DNA from: JADLHS01 sp964539515 | Lineage (GTDB): Bacteria > Verrucomicrobiota > Verrucomicrobiia > Limisphaerales > JADLHS01 | Assembly (NCBI GenBank): GCA_964539515.1 | Contig: CAZIJO010000032.1 | Location: 1-36,600, forward strand | Length of the DNA: 36,600 bases | Reading direction: 5' to 3' | In this document: piece by piece, positions 24,051-31,796 of the stretch | Layout: each line of letters begins with the position of its first letter | Position numbering within the stretch: position 1 is the stretch's first letter | Position numbers and translations under genes: made by a program | Notes under the pieces: generated by a model | Seen by the model: only the letters and a program-made list of their open reading frames with translations | Databases searched by the model: none | What the model was told of the DNA's origin: nothing

Positions 24051-25531
24051 GCGGGAACTCCTTTCACGCCCGCAGCCGCCGCCAGCGGGACGATTTGCGG
24101 ACGGGCCAGATGCGCGACCATCCTGCCAACGTTCACGGCGAGGGTCAGAACGCTGAACGCAAACAACATTGAACCCAATCGAACCAGGCTTTCACCTTCG
24201 CGCAGGATCCCCAGGCTGATCGCCACCAGCCCGCCGAGAAAACTCCAGTAGCCCATCATTTGCCGCCGGGGCGAATACATGTCGCCGAGCATCGGAACGC
24301 GCGCCCGTCCGACGTGCCGGCTGTAAACCCCAAACCAGACGAGGAACGGGATGATTTTATAAAGCATGCCGGTGATGGCAAACGTCACCACGCCAATCAG
24401 CCCTAAAAACCCGTAGAGGTTTTCGAGTTGGCCGATAAATGGGTTGAGCGGCAGCCCGGGCCACGAGAGGACGACGGAGAGCAAGGACACTGGAACCAGC
24501 AGGGCCACGGCGGTCAGAAAGTAGCGGATGCCCCAGTCGAGCGGTCCCCGTTTGCGGGCGCGGAGGATGGCGCGGAGTTCCCAGCCATAAATCGCCAGCG
24601 CCGCGATCGTGACGAAGGCAAAACCGAGTTTCCACGGACTTCCCAGCAGGATGGTGACGAAGGCGCCGGCGAGACCGAGATTCAGCAGCACGACCGACGC
24701 CGCGGCGCGGCGCTGGCTTTGAACCGCGCTCAAGGTGAACATCGGGATGAGTTTGTAGGATACGCCGACGATGAGCAGCGTGAAGAAACCCACACCGCCG
24801 AGGTGTGCATGGGCATGCATCGCGCTGAGGGCGTTGAAATGCGACATGAACCCCGCCAGTAAGCGCAACCCGCTCACCAAGGTTTTGATCCCGCCAACCG
24901 TCGCCAGGCCGGTGGTGGATTCGTAGGTGCATTTGCCGGTCGCGATGGAAAGACCAGCGATCACCGTCAGCGATATCCAGCCGAGGGCAGCGGTAACAGC
25001 GGTCGCCGTGACGTTCCACCGCGGCACGCGCCACAGCGTCCGCGCGATATTGTACACAAACAAACCCACCCCCACCATCAGCACCGTGCCGAAATGGCCG
25101 ACTTGCTTCAGGTCCCACTTCCAGAACATCCAGACCATGCCCGTGACGCCCAGGAGGTGAAACGCAAATTGCCAGCGCGCCAGGCGTTCGCTGAATAGTC
25201 TGGTCTCGAGCGCCACCGGCACGAGCTGATACATCGCCCCCATGACGACCGTGCAAAGGAAACCCAGGACGAACAGGTGGGTGACGGCGATGACGTATTG
25301 GTTGTAATGATACGACGCGAGCAGGGAAGGTCGCGCGACCAGCCATCCCGCTCCCACCTCCAGGGCCATGAGGCCGGTCAGCATAAACGCGAGCGGCAGC
25401 CAGAGGGAAGCGGTCGAGGGTCGTGGGTCGAGGGTTGAGGCGCGGCCTTTGGCGGGAGCCTGTGGCCCGGCCTTCGACTCTCGCCTTTCGCCCGATTCAA
25501 CAGTGGCGGATATGAGTGATGAAACTTCCAT
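24047..25531 (-). CDS. Heme-copper-oxidase subunit I-like / NnrS-like membrane protein
   Basis: 494 residues with about twelve membrane helices. THLFVLGFLCTVVMGAMYQL and AMHAHAHLGGVGFFTLLIVG, each with a helix-borne His, resemble heme-ligating helices of subunit I of cbb3-type oxidases and of NorB, and of NnrS-family proteins. The full six-His set with a copper site is not evident, so I doubt it is an oxidase. Proteins of this kind occur in denitrification regulons and are linked to NO stress. I chose the ATG at 25531 because AGGA lies 8 nt upstream; one at 25558 is possible. The hydrophilic N-terminus (about residues 10-40) is encoded partly by a GC-rich short repeat. It overlaps the upstream double-DUF2249 gene by 35 nt. 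Confidence 0.7.
   Translation of the reverse strand: MEVSSLISATVESGERRESKAGPQAPAKGRASTLDPRPSTASLWLPLAFMLTGLMALEVGAGWLVARPSLLASYHYNQYVIAVTHLFVLGFLCTVVMGAMYQLVPVALETRLFSERLARWQFAFHLLGVTGMVWMFWKWDLKQVGHFGTVLMVGVGLFVYNIARTLWRVPRWNVTATAVTAALGWISLTVIAGLSIATGKCTYESTTGLATVGGIKTLVSGLRLLAGFMSHFNALSAMHAHAHLGGVGFFTLLIVGVSYKLIPMFTLSAVQSQRRAAASVVLLNLGLAGAFVTILLGSPWKLGFAFVTIAALAIYGWELRAILRARKRGPLDWGIRYFLTAVALLVPVSLLSVVLSWPGLPLNPFIGQLENLYGFLGLIGVVTFAITGMLYKIIPFLVWFGVYSRHVGRARVPMLGDMYSPRRQMMGYWSFLGGLVAISLGILREGESLVRLGSMLFAFSVLTLAVNVGRMVAHLARPQIVPLAAAAGVKGVPA
25411..25440. repeat. Short GC-rich microrepeat in the N-terminal coding region
   Basis: GTCGAGGG occurs twice (25413-25420 and 25427-25434) in a GGTCGAGGGTCGTGGGTCGA-type tract. 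The reverse strand is read as DPRPST in the heme-membrane protein. Wording of this kind is familiar as an interspersed repeat in GC-rich bacteria. Confidence 0.5.
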
Positions 25532-26015
25532 CGGTTTGTTCCTGGGATTCACCTGCAAATCCGCGCTCGGCGAGTTGCGAATAGAGGTGCATCGGCCGGC
25601 GATCGGTATGGGCGCGGAGTTCGCCGTGGGCCGGCAGAGACCCTAACGCTTCGAGGATTCTTACGAGTGGCTGCGGCGGCTCCAGTCCGCGGGCATCCAA
25701 TTCGGTTACTTCGGCCGGCGGCACCGTCGCATTCTGGCCGACCGACGGCGGAGCCGTCGGTTGCCCGGCCCCATCTTGCTCGCCCGGTTGACGTGTAAAA
25801 TGCACCTCCCAGTCACCTCCGGAAAGGGCGCGGGCCGTGTGCTGAAAACCCTGCCGGGCCAGAAGCTCAATCAAGGGCAAGGGTTCAAACGGCGCGACCA
25901 GACGGAGACCTCCGCCCGGACGCAGCTCCGCCACGGCTTTCATGATTCTGGAAAACGGTTCACGCCTGGAGCGAATCTCCTCGCGGACATCAAGCGTGAT
26001 GATTTCCGGTTTCAC
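25497..26015 (-). CDS. Tandem DUF2249 protein
   Basis: 172 residues with two DUF2249 domains. The first, about residues 4-76, has ITLDVREEIRSRREPFSRIM and LRLVAPFEPLPLIELL. The second, about 103-170, has ELDARGLEPPQPLVRILEAL and ELRAHTDRRPMHLYSQL. A Pro/Gly/Gln-rich linker joins them. The family's exact role is unknown; its members cluster with hemerythrin, NnrS and nitrite/NO reductase genes. It follows the porin gene by 21 nt, and its 3' end overlaps the next gene. Confidence 0.85.
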   Translation of the reverse strand: MKPEIITLDVREEIRSRREPFSRIMKAVAELRPGGGLRLVAPFEPLPLIELLARQGFQHTARALSGGDWEVHFTRQPGEQDGAGQPTAPPSVGQNATVPPAEVTELDARGLEPPQPLVRILEALGSLPAHGELRAHTDRRPMHLYSQLAERGFAGESQEQTDGSFITHIRHC

Positions 26016-26036
26016 AGGTTGGGCTTGCGGCTGGTT

Positions 26037-27575
26037 TCAAAAGCTAAGATTGACCTGGGCATAAAAGAAGTTGGCGTCCTGCGCGCCGAACAACGGGCTG
26101 GACAAGGATTGCTCGATGTAATCCCCCGTGAAGAAATGACCGTAACCGGCCTCCAATTGCGCAAAGCGCGTCACGTTGTAGGTGGCGACTGTGTCGATTT
26201 CCGTTCCCACGAAACGGCTATAACCGGGGTTGACGCCGTAGCCGGTGCCGGGCGTCGGCGCCGTGCCGCCGCGCGCCACGCCCCCCACGTTGTAAAAACT
26301 GTCGTGCGTGTCGGCCAGCCAGAAGCCGTGGCCCTCGATGGTCACGTTGATTTTCTTGGTGGGCTTGAGCAACAAACTGGCGCGGAGGTCCTGGATGTTC
26401 TGCAGCGAGATGAAATCCATGTAGCCATAGAACTTGTGGTTCGTGTGAAACAGGTTGTCGAACGTTTCATGCGCACCGTCAAACGGGTCGCTGTCACCCG
26501 AACTGAAGACGTACTCCAATCCCAGCCGCGGCGTGGCCCACAGGTCCGTGAAGGTGTAGCCACCCTGCCCCACCACCATGTAGGCCGACTGGTCCAGGCG
26601 TGCGGTGGGCGTGTTCACCCCGGCACGGTTGTCCACCATATTCCCGAACTGGTAGGCGCTTTCCAACGCGTAATCCCACGGGCCCAAATCCCCGGGCCGC
26701 GACTTGATCCGAAACCCGATGGTGTAAATGTCCCGCGCGCTGGGCTGTGGAAACTGCGGGCTGGGCACGACCGCAGCGGCCCCGGCGGAGGCATTCCGGG
26801 CCAGGAAATAGAACTCGAAACTGTGCTTCGGAATTTTCAGGCTCGTCGCGTAGAGCCCGGAGAAGTAGTCCTCGTGGTTGGGCACGTCGAACACGCCGTT
26901 TTGGGGAATCACCGGATGGGTGGCGAAGAGGTCCGCGCCGAACCACTCATTTTGCCAGCGCAGCTTCAGCCCGTCGAACGTCCGGCCGATGTTGTTCCAG
27001 GCGAACGCACCGATGAGCCGTTCGTCGCCATAGGACAATTCCATGCGTCCCAGCTTGAGCGAGACCGGAAACTCCCTGTGGTTGCCGACCGTGACCACGG
27101 CCTGGTGCAGTTCGATGCTGTCCGCGTCCGGCCCTTCGCCCCGCTTGGCGACGGTGCCCGGGACGAAGGGATTGTTGGCGTAGGCCCAGCGCTGGTCGCT
27201 TTGCGCCAGGCTGCTCTCCCCTTCGACCAGCGCCGTCCACCACTGATCCGTGTACCCGCCGCGAAAACGGATTTTTTCGTCAAAAAAGTCGTTCGCCACA
27301 TCCGCCCCTTGCGCGCGAAAGTCCAGCGAGCCCGGCACACCCGCGATGCCGTAGCCGTCCTTGACCTCGTACCGGCCGCGCACCGAGCCGCCGAAATCCC
27401 AGTTCGTGAACGCGGAGTTGAACAGACGCAAATGGTCGTTCAGCAATCCCGCACTCGCCGAAGCCGTTGCGGGAGGGGTGGTGGCTGCCGCCGGGGCGGA
27501 CGGTTGAGCCCCAGCGGTGATGCTGAGGACACAAACGATGAGGCCGGTTGCGAATTGAGGCAGGTAGGTATTCAT
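26037..27575 (-). CDS. Alginate-export-type outer-membrane porin
   Basis: 512 residues. A signal peptide (MNTYLPQFATGLIVCVLSIT, ending AGAQ) precedes an Ala/Pro/Thr-rich linker. The rest alternates Tyr/Trp/Phe and polar residues as in a large beta-barrel: FGGSVRGRYEVKDGYG, SLKLGRMELSYGDERLIGAF and RTFDGLKLRWQNEWFGADLF fit the alginate_exp (AlgE/OprE-like) family, and it ends in a terminal Phe (VNLSF) as outer-membrane barrels do. In respiratory gene clusters such porins probably pass nitrate or nitrite. It is the first gene of a second transcription unit, with an FNR-type site 66 nt upstream. Confidence 0.86.
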   Translation of the reverse strand: MNTYLPQFATGLIVCVLSITAGAQPSAPAAATTPPATASASAGLLNDHLRLFNSAFTNWDFGGSVRGRYEVKDGYGIAGVPGSLDFRAQGADVANDFFDEKIRFRGGYTDQWWTALVEGESSLAQSDQRWAYANNPFVPGTVAKRGEGPDADSIELHQAVVTVGNHREFPVSLKLGRMELSYGDERLIGAFAWNNIGRTFDGLKLRWQNEWFGADLFATHPVIPQNGVFDVPNHEDYFSGLYATSLKIPKHSFEFYFLARNASAGAAAVVPSPQFPQPSARDIYTIGFRIKSRPGDLGPWDYALESAYQFGNMVDNRAGVNTPTARLDQSAYMVVGQGGYTFTDLWATPRLGLEYVFSSGDSDPFDGAHETFDNLFHTNHKFYGYMDFISLQNIQDLRASLLLKPTKKINVTIEGHGFWLADTHDSFYNVGGVARGGTAPTPGTGYGVNPGYSRFVGTEIDTVATYNVTRFAQLEAGYGHFFTGDYIEQSLSSPLFGAQDANFFYAQVNLSF

Positions 27576-27613
27576 GGTTTTCAGGCAGTTGCCGGAACGC
27601 GCCAGGCATGGAA

Positions 27614-27654
27614 AGGATAGACCAAAGCACCGCCCGGGCTTTGATGTGGGTCAA
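27614..27654 (-). promoter_or_regulatory. FNR/DNR-type operator and -10 box before the porin gene
   Basis: TTGAT-GTGG-GTCAA lies at 27641-27654, nearly palindromic (reads TTGAC-N4-ATCAA on the minus strand). On the minus strand TATCCT (27619-27614) is centred 31 nt downstream. That is the arrangement of a class II FNR-activated promoter, with the site near -41.5. Transcription would begin about 30 nt before the ATG at 27575. Confidence 0.65.
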
Positions 27655-27745
27655 AGGTTTGTAACGAGACCATCGTTTGCGGCCACGCCCAAAAACCGGA
27701 AGGCCGCCCCCATGGAAACCCGGTCGGTCGACCGGGCAATCGGAT

Positions 27746-28261
27746 CTACCCGCAGCCGGCACCGACCGTCTGCCCCACCAACCGTTGTTCGGCCCCCACC
27801 CAATCGGACAAGGCGCAGAGCTGTTGGTAATACTCCTCCTCCATCAACCCCAGCAATACCGCCCCGTAACGCAGGCAGTGGTCATCGGAAATGATCCCGC
27901 CGTAGTTGATCAGCGGGATCATGTAGGCGACGGCGAGCGGGAGAAGATCCGGGCGCTCGCGGAGCCGGGGTCGCAGGTAGAGCACGCGGCCATCCTGCGC
28001 GCTGTTGCGCCAGTCGGTATCGGGTTGGGCAAATTGATGCATGGCCATCTCGCCAAATTCGAACGCGAGCCGCACCGGATGGCGGAGGCAATCCGGATCG
28101 TGCAGGAACGCCTCCAGCTTGTCGGCGGTGAGCGGGCCGTGTTTCTGATGGGCGACGACGGCCTGGGCGAGCAAATGCTCGTGCAGGCTTTGCTGGCCGA
28201 GTTGCTCCAGTTCAGCGGGGCTCAGCTTGCGGAGATCGGCAGTGATGGCGCTCGGGGTCAT
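27746..28261 (-). CDS. Unknown protein of the nitrate cluster
   Basis: 171 residues, cytosolic, mainly helical, without signal peptide or CxxCH. I do not recognise it. Visible blocks are LRKLSPAELEQLGQQSLHEH, PLTADKLEAFLHDPDCLRHP, VRLAFEFGEMAMHQFAQP and GGIISDDHCLRYGAVLLGLM, and it ends in AGCG. It starts 7 nt after the duplicated NapB-like gene, so it is almost surely cotranscribed with napA. Size and helical character are compatible with a NapA assembly factor like TorD/DmsD, but the signature motifs of that family are not visible. The ATG at 28261 is chosen by spacing; an upstream ATG would run into the cytochrome gene. Confidence 0.72.
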   Translation of the reverse strand: MTPSAITADLRKLSPAELEQLGQQSLHEHLLAQAVVAHQKHGPLTADKLEAFLHDPDCLRHPVRLAFEFGEMAMHQFAQPDTDWRNSAQDGRVLYLRPRLRERPDLLPLAVAYMIPLINYGGIISDDHCLRYGAVLLGLMEEEYYQQLCALSDWVGAEQRLVGQTVGAGCG

Positions 28262-28268
28262 ACGGCAA

Positions 28269-28892
28269 TCACAATTCGCCCTTGAGTTCCTGCCACTGCA
28301 ACGGCCGGTCGTAATTCTTCGAGGCGTCAGTGACATGGCATTGCTGGCACTGGCTGCGCCACGGATGCGGCGAGGCGATGCGTTGCTTGCCGGCGGGGCC
28401 GTGGCACGAAAGGCAGTTATCCCGCATGAAGGTTTTGTGCGGAATGGTCGGCGGCGCGAACGGGTGGGCGCGCGTGCCCTTGCCCGGGTGATCGAGGCCG
28501 ACGAACCGGGATTCGCGGAACGCGGCCAGGGCCGTGTTCACGCCGCTGACGTGGCATTGCTGGCATTGGGAAAACTCGGCATGCGGCACGGGCACGATGG
28601 CGTTCTGGCGTTTTTCGATGCGGGTTTCGCGGGCGTGACATTCCAAGCAGTAGCGCCCGTCGCGGTCGCCGGCGAAGGTGTGCGGCATGAGCGGTGGCGC
28701 GCCCCAGAAAGCGCGGTTCGCGGTGATGTTCGTGCCGATGGGGTCCGGCCGGATGGGTTGGGCGAAGGAGCGCGGCGGCGGGCCAGCCGAGGCGGTGGTG
28801 GTGGTGACGTGCGGCCCGTCGGCAGCCCAAAGCAGGCACCAACCAGCCCCGACGACCGCAAGTCCGGCGGCAATGGAGCGGTGAATTCTCAT
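28269..28892 (-). CDS. Tetraheme cytochrome c, duplicated NapB-like subunit
   Basis: 207 residues with an N-terminal signal or anchor helix (IHRSIAAGLAVVGAGWCLLW). CxxCH motifs lie at residues 82, 110, 160 and 182. Two halves repeat one pattern: PPLMPH, CLECH, PVPH, CQQCH (66-114) and PPTIPH, CLSCH, SPHP, CQQCH (147-186). Each half resembles the diheme NapB electron-transfer subunit of periplasmic nitrate reductase, so this looks like a tandem NapB. The gene follows napA by 10 nt and has a strong GAGGAGG 6 nt before the ATG. It should carry electrons to NapA in the periplasm. Classical NapB has only two hemes; other tetraheme cytochromes remain an alternative. Confidence 0.82.
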   Translation of the reverse strand: MRIHRSIAAGLAVVGAGWCLLWAADGPHVTTTTASAGPPPRSFAQPIRPDPIGTNITANRAFWGAPPLMPHTFAGDRDGRYCLECHARETRIEKRQNAIVPVPHAEFSQCQQCHVSGVNTALAAFRESRFVGLDHPGKGTRAHPFAPPTIPHKTFMRDNCLSCHGPAGKQRIASPHPWRSQCQQCHVTDASKNYDRPLQWQELKGEL

Positions 28893-28902
28893 GCGGGCCT
28901 CC

Positions 28903-31260
28903 TCACACTTTCGCGATGGCCACGGCGCATTTTTTGTAATCCGGCTCCTTGGAAAGCGGACAATACGCCTCAAGGGTTACCAGGTTGATGAGCGACTCTT
29001 CGGCAAAGAATGGCACGAACACGGCGCCACGATTAGGAATCGACCGGCCATTAATCCACGCGGGCAAGGTAAGTTCGCCGCGGCGCGAGGAGATTTTCAC
29101 CTTGTCGCCGGTGGCGATGTTCAACTTCGCCGCATCCTCGGGATTGAGTTCCACGTAAGCCCGGGGCATGGCGCGATGCAGTTGCGGCACGCGGCGGGTC
29201 ATCGTGCCGGTGTGCCAGTGTTCGAGCACCCGGCCCGTACACAACCAGAACGGGAATTTGTCGTCCGGCATTTCCGGCGGCGCTTCGTACGGCCGCGCCC
29301 AGATGAGCGCCTTGTGATCCTTGAGCTTGCCCCAGTAGAAATCCACGCCGCGACCGGGCTCGACAAACGGGTCCTCGCCTTCGACGAAGCGGCGCGGGGT
29401 TTCGCGCCAGACCCCGGTCGCCTTGTCCTGCACGACCGGCCAGCGCAGACCCCGCGCCTTGGCGAGTTCATCGTACGGCGCTAGCGCATACTTCTTCATC
29501 ATGGTGAAGGGCCGGTATTCGTCGAACAGCAGCTTGTCCGCGTTGTTCTGTTTGAAGACGTCCCACTTCCAGAGCTCGAGGGGTTTGCCGGCGGCGTCCT
29601 GATAGTTGAACAGGAACTCGCCGTTCTTGTTCTTCATGCCGGGATGGCCCAGTTCGAAAAGCTTGTGCGCGACGGCAATCACCTGCCACACGTCATCGCG
29701 CGCCTGACCGGGCGGCTCGACCATCTTGAACCATTGCTGCGTGCGGCGTTCGCTATTGCCGAAAATGCCATTCTTCTCGACCCACATCGCCGAGGGCAGC
29801 ACGACCGTGGCGAGGTCGGTGGTGGCGGTGGGATACACATCCGAGACGACGAGAAACCGTTCCCGCAGTTTGCTGGTCGTGCGGTTGAGATTCGGCATGG
29901 ACTGACCGGGATTGGTGACCTGCACCCAACAACCGGTCATCTCGCCCTTTTGCAACGCCTCGAACAGCGCGACGGCGTGATGGCCGGGCTGCGGATTGAT
30001 GCGGCCCGCCGGGAGGTTCCAAAGTTCCTCGCACTGCTTGCGGTGCTCCTCGCTGGCGACGATGCGTCCGCCGGGCAACGCGTGGCCCAAGGTGCCAACT
30101 TCGCGGCACGTGCCGCACGCGCTCGGCTGGCCGGTGAGCGAAAACGCCGTGCTGCCGGGCTTGGCAAACTTGCCGCTCAGAAAGTGGATGTTGTAAACCA
30201 GATTGTTGATCCACGTGCCGCGCGTGTGCTGGTTCATGCCCATGCACCAGAGCGAAACGATTTTGCGCTTCGGCTCCGCAAAGCGGTCGGCGAGCAACTG
30301 CAAGTGCGCCGGACGCACGCCCCCGACCTGCTGCACGTATTCGGGCGTGTAGGTTTCGAGCCACCTGGCGTACTCCTCGAAGGTCATGGCTTCGCCCTCC
30401 GCGTCGCTGCCCTGGCGGCAGTTGCAATGCTTCGTCACCCAGTCCTTGTCGTATTTGCCGGACTTCACGAGCAGGTTGCAGATCCCGTTGGCGATGGCGA
30501 GGTCGCCCTGCGGCGTGAACGGGATGTAATGGTCCGCCTCCTCGGTGCTGCGCGTGCGGCGCGTGCCGATGTCAATGACCTCGACCTTCTGGCCCTTGGC
30601 CCGCCGGTCAATGATGCGCGACCAGAGCACGGGATGCATCTCAGCCGGGTTGTTGCCCCAGAGAATGATCGTGTCGGCGAGATCGAAGTCATCGTAACAA
30701 CCGCTTGGTTCGTCCACGCCGTAGGTCGTGGTCATGCCGACCACAGCGCTGGCCATGCAAAGGCGGGCGTTGGGGTCAACGTGGTTGTTGCCGAGACCGC
30801 CCTTCATGAACTTCATGGCGGTGAAACCTTCGATCACGGTCCATTGACCCGAACCGTAGAAACCGAACGTGGCGGGGCGGCCTAGAATTTCCTTCGCGAT
30901 GGCGTCAATGGCTTCTTCCCACGAGACATCCTCGAGCTTGCCATTCTTGCGGATCTGCGGCGTGGTGAGCCGGTCCTTGCCGTAGAGCGCGACGCCGGCG
31001 TGATACCCCTTGGCGCAAAGCAGGCCGCGGTTGACCGGATTCTCGAGGTCGCCCTGCACGGCGACGACCCGGCCATCTTTGATGCCGACCATGACGCCGC
31101 AGCCGGTGCCGCAGAAGCGACAGGGCGCCTTTTGCCAGCTCAGACCGTCGGCACCCTCGGCGGGGGCGCCAAGCAGCTGGCGAGGCACGGCACCGGCAAG
31201 CACGCTGGAAGCGAAGGCGAGCGCGGCCTGTTTGAGGAAATCACGACGGTTGTTTTGCAT
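28903..31260 (-). CDS. napA: Periplasmic nitrate reductase catalytic subunit
   Basis: 785 residues, slightly shorter than the usual 830. A Tat signal (NNRRDFLKQAALAFASSVLA) is followed by the [4Fe-4S] ligands C47, C50, C54 and C82 (APCRFCGTGCGVMVG, GLLCAKG). The molybdenum ligand is C168 in NARLCMASAVVG. Bis-MGD motifs include ILWGNNPAEMHPVLW and the C-terminal FWLCTGRVLEHWHTGTMTRR, characteristic of NapA/NasA. It reduces nitrate to nitrite in the periplasm. NapD is encoded 255 nt upstream and the NapB-like cytochrome 10 nt downstream. A repeat element occupies the gap to napD. The ATG at 31260 directly precedes the Tat motif. Assimilatory NasA is excluded by the Tat signal. Confidence 0.95.
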   Translation of the reverse strand: MQNNRRDFLKQAALAFASSVLAGAVPRQLLGAPAEGADGLSWQKAPCRFCGTGCGVMVGIKDGRVVAVQGDLENPVNRGLLCAKGYHAGVALYGKDRLTTPQIRKNGKLEDVSWEEAIDAIAKEILGRPATFGFYGSGQWTVIEGFTAMKFMKGGLGNNHVDPNARLCMASAVVGMTTTYGVDEPSGCYDDFDLADTIILWGNNPAEMHPVLWSRIIDRRAKGQKVEVIDIGTRRTRSTEEADHYIPFTPQGDLAIANGICNLLVKSGKYDKDWVTKHCNCRQGSDAEGEAMTFEEYARWLETYTPEYVQQVGGVRPAHLQLLADRFAEPKRKIVSLWCMGMNQHTRGTWINNLVYNIHFLSGKFAKPGSTAFSLTGQPSACGTCREVGTLGHALPGGRIVASEEHRKQCEELWNLPAGRINPQPGHHAVALFEALQKGEMTGCWVQVTNPGQSMPNLNRTTSKLRERFLVVSDVYPTATTDLATVVLPSAMWVEKNGIFGNSERRTQQWFKMVEPPGQARDDVWQVIAVAHKLFELGHPGMKNKNGEFLFNYQDAAGKPLELWKWDVFKQNNADKLLFDEYRPFTMMKKYALAPYDELAKARGLRWPVVQDKATGVWRETPRRFVEGEDPFVEPGRGVDFYWGKLKDHKALIWARPYEAPPEMPDDKFPFWLCTGRVLEHWHTGTMTRRVPQLHRAMPRAYVELNPEDAAKLNIATGDKVKISSRRGELTLPAWINGRSIPNRGAVFVPFFAEESLINLVTLEAYCPLSKEPDYKKCAVAIAKV

Positions 31261-31367
31261 GGGCGGAATGGGTGGGCTGCGTAAAACGCACGGCATTAAA
31301 TCCCGTTGGGATTGGGCTCCCGGGCATGGTCATGCTGCCTGGTTGCGTTTGTCCCGACGCGACAAAA

Positions 31368-31481
31368 CGTGAATAGCTGTGGGCGACAACCCACGGGGCG
31401 GAGCCAAGAGTTGTTCGCCCCCTTCGAGGTCCTACATTTCCATCATGGTTCACCGTGGGTCTGCACCCACGGCTATTCATG
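31368..31481. repeat. REP/BIME-like repeat between napD and napA
   Basis: Two 29-nt arms (31368-31396 and 31453-31481) are inverted copies of each other, matching at 23 of 29 positions. Each arm also folds alone; the right one as CCGTGGGT-N4-ACCCACGG. This is the layout of bacterial interspersed repetitive units made of two opposed REP hairpins. It fills most of the 255-nt gap between napD and napA. Confidence 0.75.
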
Positions 31482-31515
31482 TTCGACCGCTGCGCGGTCC
31501 TTGCCTCTGATGCTC

Positions 31516-31788
31516 TCATAAGGCGCGGAAACTCGTCGGCAGGGACGTCACCTCATCCGCCACGTCCTCGAAGTTGTGATAGACCAGCACGGCGGATTTC
31601 ACGCCGGGCAATTGCTGCAAGCGCTCACCCAGCTCCGCCGCGGCCCGGGTCGTGGGCGTGTCGGCGACGACGGGGAGCCCGAGTTCGGTGGCCGCGCCAA
31701 CTTCCACGCCCGCGATGGCGCACAGTTTTTGCCGCACCGCCGATTGATCGCGCGGGGCGCAACGAATGACGTAGGAGGAGACCGGCAT
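31516..31788 (-). CDS. napD: NapD, NapA-specific Tat chaperone
   Basis: 90 residues. PVSSYVIRCAPRDQSAVRQK with VEVGAATELGLPVVADTPT and AVLVYHNFEDVADE gives the beta-alpha-beta ferredoxin-like fold of NapD, and length is typical. It binds the NapA Tat signal until the cofactor is inserted. The ATG at 31788 is used because the NapD fold begins there, 8 nt after the octaheme cytochrome gene stops. The 3' end lies against the repeat element separating it from napA. Confidence 0.86.
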   Translation of the reverse strand: MPVSSYVIRCAPRDQSAVRQKLCAIAGVEVGAATELGLPVVADTPTTRAAAELGERLQQLPGVKSAVLVYHNFEDVADEVTSLPTSFRAL

Positions 31789-31796
31789 GGCGTGAA

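Noticed and set aside
25761..27620. 619-codon open frame on the plus strand
   Set aside because: Antisense to the double-DUF2249 and porin genes; no domain, and composition is that of a shadow frame.
29644..30885. 413-codon open frame opposite napA
   Set aside because: napA on the other strand has all cofactor ligands and a Tat signal; this frame has no recognisable motif.
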